From contig JAIFLB010000043.1 of NCBI GenBank assembly GCA_020049245.1, positions 1 to 13,070 of the forward strand: DNA of 13,070 nucleotides, read 5' to 3'. The first letter of the stretch is position 1, and each line of letters begins with the position of its first letter. Position numbers and translations under genes: made by a program. This stretch comes from Betaproteobacteria bacterium. GTDB lineage: Bacteria > Pseudomonadota > Gammaproteobacteria > Burkholderiales > Thiobacillaceae. The notes under the pieces were generated by a model that ran no database searches, was not told where the DNA came from, and was given only the letters and a program-made list of their open reading frames with translations. Shown here in pieces: positions 1 through 7,110 of the stretch.

Positions 1-1036
1 GGATCGGGTCGATGCCAAGCGCGATGGCGATGGGCAGGAACAGCGGCGCCAGGATCAATACGATGGAACTCGGTTCCATGAACTGGCCGGCGAGCAGCAA
101 GGTGACGTTGACGAAGATCAGGAACTGCCAGGCTTCCAGATCCTGCGCGATGACCCAGGCGGCGAGGTTTTGCGGAATCTGTTCCGAGGTCAGCAGGAAG
201 TTGAACAGGATGGCGTTGGTGATGATGTAGAGCAGCATCGACGAGGTGTTGGCGGCATGCAGCAACACCTTGCCGATGTCGCGGAACGGCAGGCTGCGAT
301 AGATGAAACTGGCGCAGATGAAGGCATACACCGCAGATACCGCCGCTGCTTCGGTCGGCGTGAAAACGCCGCCATAGATGCCGCCCATGACGATGACCAC
401 CAGCATCAAGCCCCAGAACGCGTCCATGAACGACTTCACCACTTCCTTGAAACTGGCGCGAGGGATGGTCGGGAAGTTGTGCTTCTTGGCGTAGAGGAAA
501 GTGACCCCCATCAGCACCAGCGCCAGCAAGATGCCTGGCACGATGCCAGCGACGAACAACTTGCCGGCCGATTCCGACGTCGCCACCGCATAGATGATCA
601 TCACGATGGACGGCGGAATCAGGATGCCCAGGCTGCCGGAACAGGCGATCAAACCCGTGGAGAAGCCTTTCGGATAGCCCTGTTGCACCATCGCCGGCAA
701 CATCAACGAACCGATGGCCATGACGGTGGCCGGGCTGGAACCGGACAGCGTGGCGAAGAAGGCGCAGGCAACGATGCTGGCCATCGCCAGGCCGCCCGGC
801 ATCCAGCCGACCAGCGTGACGGCAAAGGCGATGATGCGCTTGGCCACGCCGCCGTCGGTGAGGAAAGCGCCGGCCAGCACGAAGAACGGCACCGCCATGA
901 TCGAAAAACTTTCCAGCCCGGTGAACAGGCGCTGCGAAATGATGTTCACCGTGGTCATGTCGAACGACGAGAAGAACACCAGGAAGGTCATCACCGTCAT
1001 GCCCAGCGGGATGCTCATGATGAGTGCGGCGGTCAT
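1..1036 (-). CDS. dctM: TRAP transporter large permease DctM (partial, 3' end outside window)
   Basis: This is the large membrane subunit of a tripartite ATP-independent periplasmic (TRAP) transporter, the ion-coupled channel that carries the substrate delivered by DctP across the inner membrane. The frame is open from an ATG at 1036 to the window edge, giving 345 codons; the family is usually about 425 residues, so roughly 80 C-terminal residues are missing. The translation is almost wholly hydrophobic. It contains the family-typical stretches LTDGGVAKRI, ATLSGSSPATVMAIG, LGILIPPSIVMIIY and GGVFTPTEAAAVSAVYA. The start overlaps the dctQ stop as ATGA, and a Shine-Dalgarno AAGGAG lies 8 nt upstream (1045-1050), so translation is probably coupled to dctQ. 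The substrate cannot be read from this subunit. Confidence 0.95.
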   Translation of the reverse strand, partial: MTAALIMSIPLGMTVMTFLVFFSSFDMTTVNIISQRLFTGLESFSIMAVPFFVLAGAFLTDGGVAKRIIAFAVTLVGWMPGGLAMASIVACAFFATLSGSSPATVMAIGSLMLPAMVQQGYPKGFSTGLIACSGSLGILIPPSIVMIIYAVATSESAGKLFVAGIVPGILLALVLMGVTFLYAKKHNFPTIPRASFKEVVKSFMDAFWGLMLVVIVMGGIYGGVFTPTEAAAVSAVYAFICASFIYRSLPFRDIGKVLLHAANTSSMLLYIITNAILFNFLLTSEQIPQNLAAWVIAQDLEAWQFLIFVNVTLLLAGQFMEPSSIVLILAPLFLPIAIALGIDPI

Positions 1037-1569
1037 TTCGCATGCTCCTTCGCGCTGTCGAGCGCGCCTTCACGCAGATCGGAAACCGGGCCGGCAGACG
1101 TGGTCTGACCGCTCTTGAGGAACTTCACCAGACTCTGGATGAAGCGGTAGCACATCAGGCCGGAGCCGAACGGTATCGCCAGATAGATGATCCACATCGG
1201 CCATTCCAGATCGGGCGAAATCTGCCCGGTGCCGTAAATGAAGATCACCCAGCGGGCGCCGAAGAAGGAAATGATGCCGGTGAAGGTAATGCCCAGCACC
1301 ATGCCGGCAATGACCAGAAAGCGCCGCTTGGCGCCTTCCACCTTGTTCACCACGTAATCGACGCCGACGTGGATGCCGGTGCGCACGCCATACGCGGCGC
1401 CGAACTTGGCCATCCAGATGAACAGGTAAATGGTGAGTTCAGTCGACCAGGTAAACCCGGTGCCCATGGTGTAACGCATCATCACGGAAACGAAGGTGAC
1501 CAGCGTGGCGACGGCCATGAAGGAGAGGATGATCCACTCCTCCAGTCGATCCAGCATGCGGTGAAACAT
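1033..1569 (-). CDS. dctQ: TRAP transporter small permease DctQ
   Basis: This is the small membrane subunit of the TRAP transporter, which partners DctM in the inner membrane. The 178-residue product has the expected four hydrophobic segments at about residues 11-33, 44-63, 86-107 and 125-145. It shows family-typical motifs: RYTMGTGFTWSTEL after helix 1, and the GVRTGIHVGVD segment. The length is normal for DctQ (about 160-200). An AGGGGA ribosome-binding site sits about 7 nt before the ATG. The last residues overlap the dctM start by 4 nt. The gap to dctP is 75 nt and holds a GC-rich hairpin, which may lower dctQM expression relative to dctP. Confidence 0.95.
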   Translation of the reverse strand: MFHRMLDRLEEWIILSFMAVATLVTFVSVMMRYTMGTGFTWSTELTIYLFIWMAKFGAAYGVRTGIHVGVDYVVNKVEGAKRRFLVIAGMVLGITFTGIISFFGARWVIFIYGTGQISPDLEWPMWIIYLAIPFGSGLMCYRFIQSLVKFLKSGQTTSAGPVSDLREGALDSAKEHAK

Positions 1570-1610
1570 GATGCTTCCCCTGCAGGTTTGGCAAAACTCT
1601 GGGAAAGAAA

Positions 1611-1629
1611 CCCCGGCGCCAGGCCGGGG
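1611..1629 (-). terminator. GC-rich hairpin between dctP and dctQ (attenuator-like)
   Basis: A perfect 7-bp stem (CCCCGGC paired with GCCGGGG, 5-nt loop) lies 15 nt after the dctP stop. On the minus strand it is followed by TTTCTTTCCC, a poor but present T-rich tract. This resembles a leaky terminator or an mRNA-stabilising 3' stem. Either would yield more periplasmic binding protein than membrane subunits, as is usual for such transporters. The structure is seen directly; its effect is inferred. Confidence 0.55.
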
Positions 1630-1644
1630 CCGAACGGGTGGGGC

Positions 1645-2727
1645 TTACTTCTTCTCGGCGGCGGGCTTGCTGGCCTTCACCGGACCGGGTTTGTCCTTCT
1701 TGGCAGGAGCGGCGGGTTTGGCGGCCTTTTCCTTTTCCACCTGAAGGGCGGTCAGGTAAGCCGCCTGGATGAAGTCGCGGCCGATTTTCTCCTCGAACTC
1801 TTTGTGCACCGGCAGCAGCGCCTGTTGCCAAACCACGCGATCCTTGTAGGGCAGCGTGTAAACCTGGGTGGTGCCGGCCGCTTTTACCTTGGCCAGTGCT
1901 TCGTCGTTCTCTTCCTGCGCGATCTTGCGCTCGAACACCGTGGTGTCCTTCATCGCCTTATCGAGCGTGGTGCGCAAATCGGCTGGCAGGTCGTCCCAGA
2001 ACTTCTTGTTGACGATCACTGCATAGCCCAGATAACCGTGGTCGGACAAGGTCAGGTGCTTCTGCACCTCATGCATCTTCTGCGTGAACAGGTTGGACAT
2101 CGGGTTTTCGGTGCCATCCACCACGCCCTGTTGCAGCGCCGAATACACCTCGGAGAACGCCATCACCTGTGGATTCGCGCCCAGTGCCTTCATCTGCGCT
2201 TCCAGCACCTTGGAAGACTGGATGCGCATCTTCATGCCTTTGAAATCTTCCACCGAATGCATCGGCTTGTTAGAGCTCATCTGCTTGAAGCCGTTGTCCC
2301 AGAAGCCGAGGCCGGTGATGCCCTTGGCATCGAGCAAGCCGAACAGCTTCTTGCCGATATCGCCATCCATCACGCGATACAGGGTTTCCTTGTTGGGGAA
2401 GACATAGGGCAGGTCGAACAACTCGAAAGAACGCACGCCGAGCGGCCCGAACTTGGCCAGCGAGGGCGCCAGCATCTGCACGGCGCCGATCTGCAGCGCC
2501 TCCATTTCCTCGCGATCCTTGTACAACTGGCTGTTCGGGTAGACCTCGACCTTGACGCGGCCCTTGCTGCGCTCTTCGGCCAGTTTCTTGAAGTAATCAG
2601 CGGCACGGCCTTTCGGCGTATCCGGCGCAACCACGTGCGAGAACTTGATGATGATTGGGTCAGCGGCTTGGCTGGCGAAGGTGGCGACGCCAAAAACAAG
2701 AGCAGAAAACAGCGCTACAACTCTCAT
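1645..2727 (-). CDS. dctP: TRAP transporter periplasmic substrate-binding protein DctP
   Basis: This is the periplasmic solute-binding protein of the TRAP system, catching a carboxylate-type ligand and handing it to DctQM. It has 360 residues. A signal peptide occupies about residues 1-21, with cleavage near SQA|ADP. The DctP fold is clear: FSHVVAPDTPKG at 29-40, then MKMRIQSSKVLEAQMKALGA with the conserved ligand-binding arginine at 168, then FSEVYSALQQGVVDGTENP at 191-209. These motifs are closest to the C4-dicarboxylate-type DctP group, but the exact ligand is not provable from sequence. An unusual tail from about 331 to 360 is rich in Lys, Ala and Pro and makes the protein about 30 residues longer than typical. 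The ATG at 2727 has a GAGGGGA ribosome-binding site (2732-2738). Transcription probably starts in the gap upstream, beyond the terminator of the cytochrome gene. Confidence 0.95.
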   Translation of the reverse strand: MRVVALFSALVFGVATFASQAADPIIIKFSHVVAPDTPKGRAADYFKKLAEERSKGRVKVEVYPNSQLYKDREEMEALQIGAVQMLAPSLAKFGPLGVRSFELFDLPYVFPNKETLYRVMDGDIGKKLFGLLDAKGITGLGFWDNGFKQMSSNKPMHSVEDFKGMKMRIQSSKVLEAQMKALGANPQVMAFSEVYSALQQGVVDGTENPMSNLFTQKMHEVQKHLTLSDHGYLGYAVIVNKKFWDDLPADLRTTLDKAMKDTTVFERKIAQEENDEALAKVKAAGTTQVYTLPYKDRVVWQQALLPVHKEFEEKIGRDFIQAAYLTALQVEKEKAAKPAAPAKKDKPGPVKASKPAAEKK

Positions 2728-2731
2728 GATT

Positions 2732-2738
2732 TCCCCTC
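2732..2738 (-). promoter_or_regulatory. Ribosome-binding site of dctP
   Basis: GAGGGGA lies 4 nt from the ATG at 2727 on the minus strand. It is a strong Shine-Dalgarno match and fixes the dctP start in front of a complete signal peptide. Confidence 0.75.
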
Positions 2739-2760
2739 ATAGAACAGTGGTAACGGAATT

Positions 2761-2789
2761 ATGTTATGCCCGCGTATATCGAAAGACAA
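2761..2789 (-). promoter_or_regulatory. Candidate sigma-70-type promoter for dctP
   Basis: On the minus strand TTGTCT (2789-2784) and TAACAT (2766-2761) are separated by exactly 17 nt. Each matches 4 of 6 consensus positions. Transcription from here would begin about 25-30 nt upstream of the dctP start codon, leaving room for the ribosome-binding site. The match is moderate, so this is only a candidate. Confidence 0.35.
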
Positions 2790-2843
2790 GCTGGCCTGGA
2801 GGTTAAATTTTCTTATAGATGTCGGCAGCTTGAAGGGAATTGG

Positions 2844-2860
2844 TGGCACGTTGAATGCCA
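2844..2860 (-). promoter_or_regulatory. Inverted repeat with sigma-54-like -24/-12 spacing upstream of dctP
   Basis: TGGCA and TGCCA flank a 7-nt spacer, making a symmetrical 17-bp site. Read on the minus strand, TGGCA-TTCAACG-TGC (2860-2846) has GG and GC at the exact spacing of a sigma-54 promoter, aimed at dctP with a leader of roughly 110 nt. The plus-strand reading, beginning TGGCACG, matches the consensus even better but points away from dctP. The site could be a sigma-54 promoter, an operator, or chance. Sigma-54 control of dicarboxylate transport through DctB/DctD is known in other proteobacteria. Confidence 0.3.
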
Positions 2861-2875
2861 GTTCGGAACAGATCG

Positions 2876-2907
2876 AAAAATAGAAAACGCGGGCGCCGGG
2901 CCCGCGT
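2876..2907 (-). terminator. Intrinsic terminator of the cytochrome c gene
   Basis: A perfect 8-bp GC-rich stem (ACGCGGGC paired with GCCCGCGT, 5-nt loop, 2887-2907) is followed on the minus strand by TTTTCTATTTTT. It begins 23 nt after the cytochrome stop codon. It should separate the cytochrome transcript from dctPQM. Confidence 0.8.
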
Positions 2908-2930
2908 GTTTGCTTTCAATCTATGGTTGC

Positions 2931-3233
2931 TCAGTGGGTCAAAATCCACTTGGCCAGAGCGGCTGCATCAGCAGCGGCTTTCGGCTGTTTCGGCATCGCG
3001 GTCTTGCCGTACTTGCCTTTGGTGCCATTGTTGATCGCGGCGACCAGAACAGCTTCGGCATTCTTGTCAGCCTTGTTCTTGGCTGCAATATCTTTCCAGG
3101 TCGGGCCCATCTTCTTGGCAGTAGCGTCGTGGCAGACGGCGCAGCCATTCTTCTTGGCCAGGTCGGCGCTGGCGAAGGCGGAGCCTGAAACGAGAACGGC
3201 AGCGGCGAGGGCGATTGCGGTGAGTGTTTTCAT
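2931..3233 (-). CDS. Small periplasmic class I cytochrome c (c551/c8-like)
   Basis: This is a secreted monohaem electron carrier. The 100-residue precursor has a signal peptide of about 21-23 residues (cleavage near AFA or ASA). It carries one haem-binding motif, CAVCH at 31-35, and a probable distal haem ligand Met80 in KTAMPKQ. The mature protein of about 78 residues, with the MGPTWKDIAAK segment after the haem motif, fits the cytochrome c551/c8 group that shuttles electrons to terminal oxidases, nitrite reductase or peroxidases. Its partner cannot be told from this window. The ATG at 3233 is preferred over the TTG at 3236 because AAGGA is well spaced (6 nt) from the ATG. It appears monocistronic, with its own terminator downstream. 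Confidence 0.9.
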   Translation of the reverse strand: MKTLTAIALAAAVLVSGSAFASADLAKKNGCAVCHDATAKKMGPTWKDIAAKNKADKNAEAVLVAAINNGTKGKYGKTAMPKQPKAAADAAALAKWILTH

Positions 3234-3262
3234 CAAATTTCCTTGGCTTGGTTGGGTAAGAA

Positions 3263-3286
3263 AAAGGGAGCAACAAAGGGAGCAAC
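3263..3286. repeat. Tandem duplication of a 12-bp unit in the cytochrome c leader
   Basis: The unit AAAGGGAGCAAC occurs twice in perfect tandem 30-53 bp upstream of the cytochrome start codon. On the sense (minus) strand it reads GTTGCTCCCTTT twice. It may lie in the 5' untranslated region or the promoter. A role is not evident. Confidence 0.7.
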
Positions 3287-3356
3287 AATTCTGTATCTAA
3301 GTGTATGCAAAAAAACTGATGTAGCCATGACCAATATCAATGACATCGTTTCCGCG

Positions 3357-4166
3357 CTACCACTGAACCACGTGCACATTGCTCAGACTCCGCCCAAGAA
3401 AGCGTTCGCCTATGGTCTGGAAACGCAGGGGAACATCGGTCACCCAGAAATGGTACTCAGGCGGAACCCGGTCCGGGTTGTGCAGGTTGAGCTCGGTGAG
3501 CAGGGCGGCGGTTTGTTCAGCCATGGCTTCGGCGGAATCCACCAGCGTGATGTCCGGGCCAACCACATCCTGCAAGAGTGATTTCAGCAACGGGTAATGC
3601 GTGCAGCCGAGAACCAGGCTATCGACCTGTTCGGCCAGCACCGGCTTCAGGTATTCCTGCGCGGTCATCCGCGTCACCGGATGGTCCAGCCAGCCTTCTT
3701 CCACCAGCGGCACCAGCAGCGCGCAGGCTTGCGAGGTCAGGCGTGCTTCCGGTTCGATGCTGTGTATCGCGCGGGCGTAGGCATTGCTGTTGATGGTGGT
3801 CGGCGTGCCAATGACGCCGATACGGCGGCTACGCGTTGCCGCCAACGCGGCGAGTGCGCCGGCATCGATCACATCGAGTACCGGCGTCGGTGACAGATCA
3901 CGCACCACCTGGGCAGCCACCGCCGCCATCGTGTTGCAGGCGATGATCAAAACCTTGACCTTTTTCTCCAGCAAAAACTCGGCAATCTGGGTCGTGTAAT
4001 GCGCAATCGTCTGCACTGATTTGACGCCATAGGGAACGCGTGCGGTGTCGCCGAAATAGTGGATCGACTCGAATGGCAGGCGTTCCATCAATGCCCGCAC
4101 GACGGTCAGGCCGCCGACGCCGGAATCGAAAACCCCGATCGGGCTGCGCGGATCAAGTTGAGTCAT
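3357..4166 (-). CDS. murI: Glutamate racemase MurI
   Basis: A cytoplasmic cofactor-independent racemase that makes D-glutamate for the peptidoglycan stem peptide. The 269-residue product has all the family motifs: FDSGVGGLTV with Asp14/Ser15, YFGDTARVPYG at 37-47, IIACNTM with catalytic Cys77, GVIGTPTTINSNAY at 117-130, and LGCTHYPLL with the second catalytic Cys188 and His190. The length is normal. I chose the ATG at 4166 because the protein then begins a few residues before the first conserved strand. A start at 4238 would add 24 non-conserved residues that only translate the end of queG. The gene overlaps the end of queG by 14 nt and has no strong ribosome-binding site, which suggests translational coupling to queG. 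Confidence 0.95.
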   Translation of the reverse strand: MTQLDPRSPIGVFDSGVGGLTVVRALMERLPFESIHYFGDTARVPYGVKSVQTIAHYTTQIAEFLLEKKVKVLIIACNTMAAVAAQVVRDLSPTPVLDVIDAGALAALAATRSRRIGVIGTPTTINSNAYARAIHSIEPEARLTSQACALLVPLVEEGWLDHPVTRMTAQEYLKPVLAEQVDSLVLGCTHYPLLKSLLQDVVGPDITLVDSAEAMAEQTAALLTELNLHNPDRVPPEYHFWVTDVPLRFQTIGERFLGRSLSNVHVVQW

Positions 4167-5198
4167 TTTTGCTCGGGTTGAATTGGGAAAGCGCCCATTG
4201 TAGATGCTCGCGCAGCAGCGCTGACGGGTGATCGGCACGGCCTTGCAGGGCGGCGATCAGGTGGGCGGATTCAGACGTGGCTGTCGCCAGCGCATTCCCC
4301 AAAGCGACCGCGATATTACGCAGCCAGCGTTCATGACCGATGCGGCGAATCGCTGAGCCTTCCAGACGTTTGAGGAATTCGTCTTCACTCCAGCTGAACA
4401 AATCAAGCAAAGTCGCTGCATCAAGCTGATTGCGTGGCAGGAAATCGGTGACGCCGCTGACCTGCGCGAAACGGTTCCATGGGCAAGCCAGTTGGCAGTC
4501 GTCGCAACCATAAATGCGGTTGCCGATCAGCCGGCGCAGTTCAAGGGGAATCGGTCCGGCATGTTCGATGGTCAGATAGGAAATGCAACGCCGCGCATCG
4601 AGTTTGTAGGGCGCGAGAATGGCGCGCGTCGGGCAGATATCGATACACGACTGGCAGGTGCCGCAATGGTTGGCGGCCGGGGTGTCGGGTTCAAACGCCA
4701 GATCGACAAACAATTCACCCAGGAAAAACCAGGAGCCGGCGCGATCCAGCAACAGCGTGTGCTTACCCTTCCAGCCCAGCGCCGCGTTGCTGGCCAGCGC
4801 CACTTCCATCACCGGCGCGCTATCTGAAAAGGCGCGGAACTGGCAGCCGCCGACTTCTTCCGCGAGACGTTCGCCGAGTTGCTGCAAGCGGCTTCGCATG
4901 AGCTTGTGGTAATCGCGGCCGAGGGCATAGCGCGAGACATAGGCGCGCGCCGGATCGTCCAGATTGGTCCACGCATCGGCCGCGTCCGGCAGGTAATCCA
5001 GCCGCGCGCTGATGATGCTGGCGGTGCCCGGCACATGTCCCCGTGATAACCCGCCGCCAGCCACGCCATGAGTTCGTGTTCGGCTTCCGCCAGATCGACC
5101 GATGCAAACCCGATGCCGCTGAAACCCAGCTCGCTTCCCCATGCCCGAATGCGCGGCTTCAAAGCGGCGAGCGTTGAGGAGCTTGGTTTTGCAAACAT
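4153..5198 (-). pseudogene. queG: Epoxyqueuosine reductase QueG, disrupted by an internal deletion and frameshift
   Basis: QueG is an iron-sulfur, cobalamin-dependent enzyme that performs the last step of queuosine synthesis in tRNA. The N-terminus is read from ATG 5198 (MFAKPSSSTLAALKPRIRAW) to about GYHGDM, ending at 5034. The conserved protein resumes at VPGTASIISARLDYLP, but in the -1 frame, at the shared bases ATGTG (5036-5032). In intact homologues about 16 residues (a D-x-M-A-R-H-G...R-A-R-P type segment) lie between these points, so about 49 nt appear to be missing. The rest is intact: SRYALGRDYHKLM, CGTCQSCIDICP and CDDCQLACPWNR (two 4Fe-4S clusters), and GSAIRRIGHERWLRN. The gene is divergent from tsaE with a 14-bp gap and upstream of murI. 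A sequencing or assembly error is possible. Confidence 0.85.
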
Positions 5199-5212
5199 GC
5201 GGAGATGATAGC

Positions 5213-5695
5213 GTGAGTGAGTTCTTGATCCTTCGCTTCGACCTGCCGGACGAGGCCGCCACCCTGGCGCTGGGTGCGCGCTTGGGACGCGCGCTGGCGC
5301 CTGGTTTGAGCCTCTGGCTAGAGGGCGATCTGGGCGCGGGCAAGACCACGTTGACGCGTGGCGTGTTGCGCGAACTCGGTTTTGCTGGACGCGTCAAGAG
5401 TCCGACCTATACTCTGGTTGAACTTTATGAGTTGTCGAGGTTTAATCTGTATCACTTTGATTTGTATAGATTCGTAGATCCAGATGAATGGGAAGACGCG
5501 GGGTTTCGGGAATACTTCAATGCGGCGAGCGTGTGTCTCGTTGAATGGCCCGACAAAGCTGGCGGGCGCTTGCCGCAACCCGATCTGCGTGTGCAGTTCG
5601 ATATTCTGGACGACGGTCGCCGTATCCGGATCGACGCTTTGACGGAGGCAGGTCGCTTATGCATCGCTCGACTGAATTCAACATGCCAGCCATGA
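5213..5695 (+). CDS. tsaE: tRNA threonylcarbamoyladenosine synthesis ATPase TsaE
   Basis: TsaE is the ATPase that works with TsaB and TsaD to form N6-threonylcarbamoyladenosine at position 37 of ANN-decoding tRNAs. The 160-residue product has the Walker A motif GDLGAGKT at 38-45, the family motif VKSPTYTLVELY at 61-72, HFDLYRF at 81-87 and VCLVEWPDK at 107-115. I chose the GTG at 5213: it is preceded by GGAG 8 nt upstream (5201-5204) and gives the normal length of about 150-160. The longer reading from ATG 5141 would run antisense through the start of queG. The downstream amiC reading frame overlaps its 3' end. The tsaE-amiC pair is common in proteobacteria. Confidence 0.95.
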   Translation: MSEFLILRFDLPDEAATLALGARLGRALAPGLSLWLEGDLGAGKTTLTRGVLRELGFAGRVKSPTYTLVELYELSRFNLYHFDLYRFVDPDEWEDAGFREYFNAASVCLVEWPDKAGGRLPQPDLRVQFDILDDGRRIRIDALTEAGRLCIARLNSTCQP

Positions 5696-7044
5696 TGACC
5701 CGATTCCAGGCGCTACGTGTGGCTGCGCTGTTCGCGTTCAGCCTGCTTGCACTCAGCCTGTTCGCGCCGCCGGTCATTGCTGATGCCGCAGCCTCTGCCG
5801 CACAGATCAACATCAAGGCCGCGCGGGTTTGGCCATCGCCGGAATACAGCCGGGTGGCAGTCGAATTCGATGCCCCGATCAGCTACAAATACTTCAGCCT
5901 GAAGAACCCGGAACGCATCGTGATCGATCTCAGCGGCGTCGAACCGGATGCGGCGCTGGCCGAGCTTGCCGGCAAGGTGACGCCGCAGGATGTCTATATC
6001 AACAGCATCCGGATTGCGCGCAACCGGCCCGGGGTGACCCGAATGGTCATCGAATTGAAGGCTGAAGTGCAGCCGCAAATATTCACTTTGAAGCCGATGG
6101 CCGATTATGGTTTTCGGTTGGTGATGGACCTGTATCCCGCTTCGGCGGCTTCCTTCGAGCAGCAGGTCGAAAGCGCAATCGAATCCGCCGGCAAACGCGC
6201 TGACAACGCCAAAGTTGCCGCTAAAGCCGAAGCCCAAGCCAAAGCCGATACCCCTGTTCCGGTGGCCAAAGTGACCGACCTGCGGACGCAGATCAAACCT
6301 GAGAAAACGGCCAAACCGGAATACATGCGGCTGATCACCATCGCGATCGATCCCGGCCATGGTGGCGAAGACCCGGGTGCATTGGGGGCAAATGGCTCAC
6401 ATGAAAAGGACATCACACTGTCCATCGCGCGTCGACTCAAGGGCCTGATCGACAAACAGGAAAACATGCGCGCCTACCTCACCCGCGACGGCGATTATTT
6501 CCTGCCGCTGCATGAACGCGTCAACAAGGCGCGTCGCGTCCAGGCCGATCTGTTCGTATCGGTGCATGCGGATGCCTTTATCAAACCGCATGCGCGCGGT
6601 TCGTCCGTCTTCGCGCTGTCGGAAAAAGGCGCTACTTCAGCCGCCGCCAAATGGTTGGCGAAGAATGAAAACGATGCCGATCTGATTGGCGGTGTCAATG
6701 TCGGCGCCAGAGACGTGTATCTGAAGCAGACGCTGATCGATCTATCGCAAACCGCTCAGATCAGCGACAGCCTGAAGCTCGGCAAAGAAGTGCTGGAAGA
6801 GCTTGGCGGCATCAATCAATTGCACAAGCCGCGTGTCGAACAAGCCGGGTTTGCGGTGTTGAAAGCGCCGGATATTCCGTCAATTCTGATCGAGACGGCG
6901 TTCATCTCGAACCCGGAAGAGGAAAAGCGCCTGAATGATGAGGTGTACCAAGAGTCGATGGCGACGGCCATCGTCAACGGTATCAAGCGCTATTTCGATC
7001 GCAATCCGCCGCTGGCGCGTAACCGGGGCGGGAAGAACTTGTAG
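5659..7044 (+). CDS. amiC: N-acetylmuramoyl-L-alanine amidase, AmiC type (AMIN + Amidase_3)
   Basis: A periplasmic zinc amidase that cuts the bond between MurNAc and L-alanine, mainly to split septal peptidoglycan at cell division. The 461-residue protein has an N-terminal signal segment (hydrophobic about 19-41), an AMIN domain at about 48-160 for septal targeting, a Lys/Ala-rich linker at about 175-220, and an Amidase_3 domain from about 225 to 450. Zinc ligands are visible as His234 (DPGHGG), Glu249 (SHEKDI) and His303 (VSVHADAF), with catalytic Glu412 (ILIETAFISNPEEE). The insert around 346-390 (YLKQTLIDLSQTAQISDS) corresponds to the autoinhibitory helix region relieved by LytM activators such as EnvC or NlpD. 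The ATG at 5659 has GGAGG 10 nt upstream and overlaps tsaE by 37 nt. ATGs at 5683 and 5692 are alternatives. Confidence 0.93.
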   Translation: MHRSTEFNMPAMMTRFQALRVAALFAFSLLALSLFAPPVIADAAASAAQINIKAARVWPSPEYSRVAVEFDAPISYKYFSLKNPERIVIDLSGVEPDAALAELAGKVTPQDVYINSIRIARNRPGVTRMVIELKAEVQPQIFTLKPMADYGFRLVMDLYPASAASFEQQVESAIESAGKRADNAKVAAKAEAQAKADTPVPVAKVTDLRTQIKPEKTAKPEYMRLITIAIDPGHGGEDPGALGANGSHEKDITLSIARRLKGLIDKQENMRAYLTRDGDYFLPLHERVNKARRVQADLFVSVHADAFIKPHARGSSVFALSEKGATSAAAKWLAKNENDADLIGGVNVGARDVYLKQTLIDLSQTAQISDSLKLGKEVLEELGGINQLHKPRVEQAGFAVLKAPDIPSILIETAFISNPEEEKRLNDEVYQESMATAIVNGIKRYFDRNPPLARNRGGKNL

Positions 7045-7058
7045 GTTGCAGGAAAACC

Positions 7059-7095
7059 CCGGTTTTATCTCCGCGCAACATGGAGATAAAACCGG
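7059..7095. terminator. Perfect 14-bp inverted repeat between convergent genes
   Basis: CCGGTTTTATCTCC (7059-7072) and GGAGATAAAACCGG (7082-7095) are perfectly complementary around a 9-nt loop. It sits between the amiC stop at 7044 and the stop of the DUF302 gene at 7111. It is probably a bidirectional terminator or a 3'-end stem shared by both transcripts. Neither side has a clean T tract, so the rho-independent mechanism is not certain. Confidence 0.65.
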
Positions 7096-7110
7096 CGTGC
7101 AGTGCTGGAA

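Noticed and set aside
170..1108. A 312-codon plus-strand frame opposite dctM
   Set aside because: It is a shadow of dctM with His/Asp/Arg/Gln-biased composition and no recognisable domain.
1024..2742. A 572-codon open frame on the plus strand across dctQ and dctP
   Set aside because: It is antisense to two well-supported transporter genes, has no family motifs, is rich in His, Arg, Gln and Gly as expected for an opposite-strand frame in high-GC DNA, and crosses the dctP-dctQ gap by chance.
3234..3236. TTG at 3236 as the cytochrome c start
   Set aside because: The adjacent ATG at 3233 is a better start codon with better spacing from AAGGA.
3309..3347. A possible murI terminator (GATGT/ACATC with a T7 tract) and an FNR-like TTGAT half-site in the same place
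   Set aside because: The stem is only 5 bp around a 20-nt loop, and the second FNR half-site matches at 3 of 5 positions; neither rises above chance.
5199..5397. N-terminal extension of the queG frame beyond the frameshift, up to 5397
   Set aside because: Those codons are antisense to tsaE and do not resemble QueG; the true N-terminus is in the other frame from ATG 5198.
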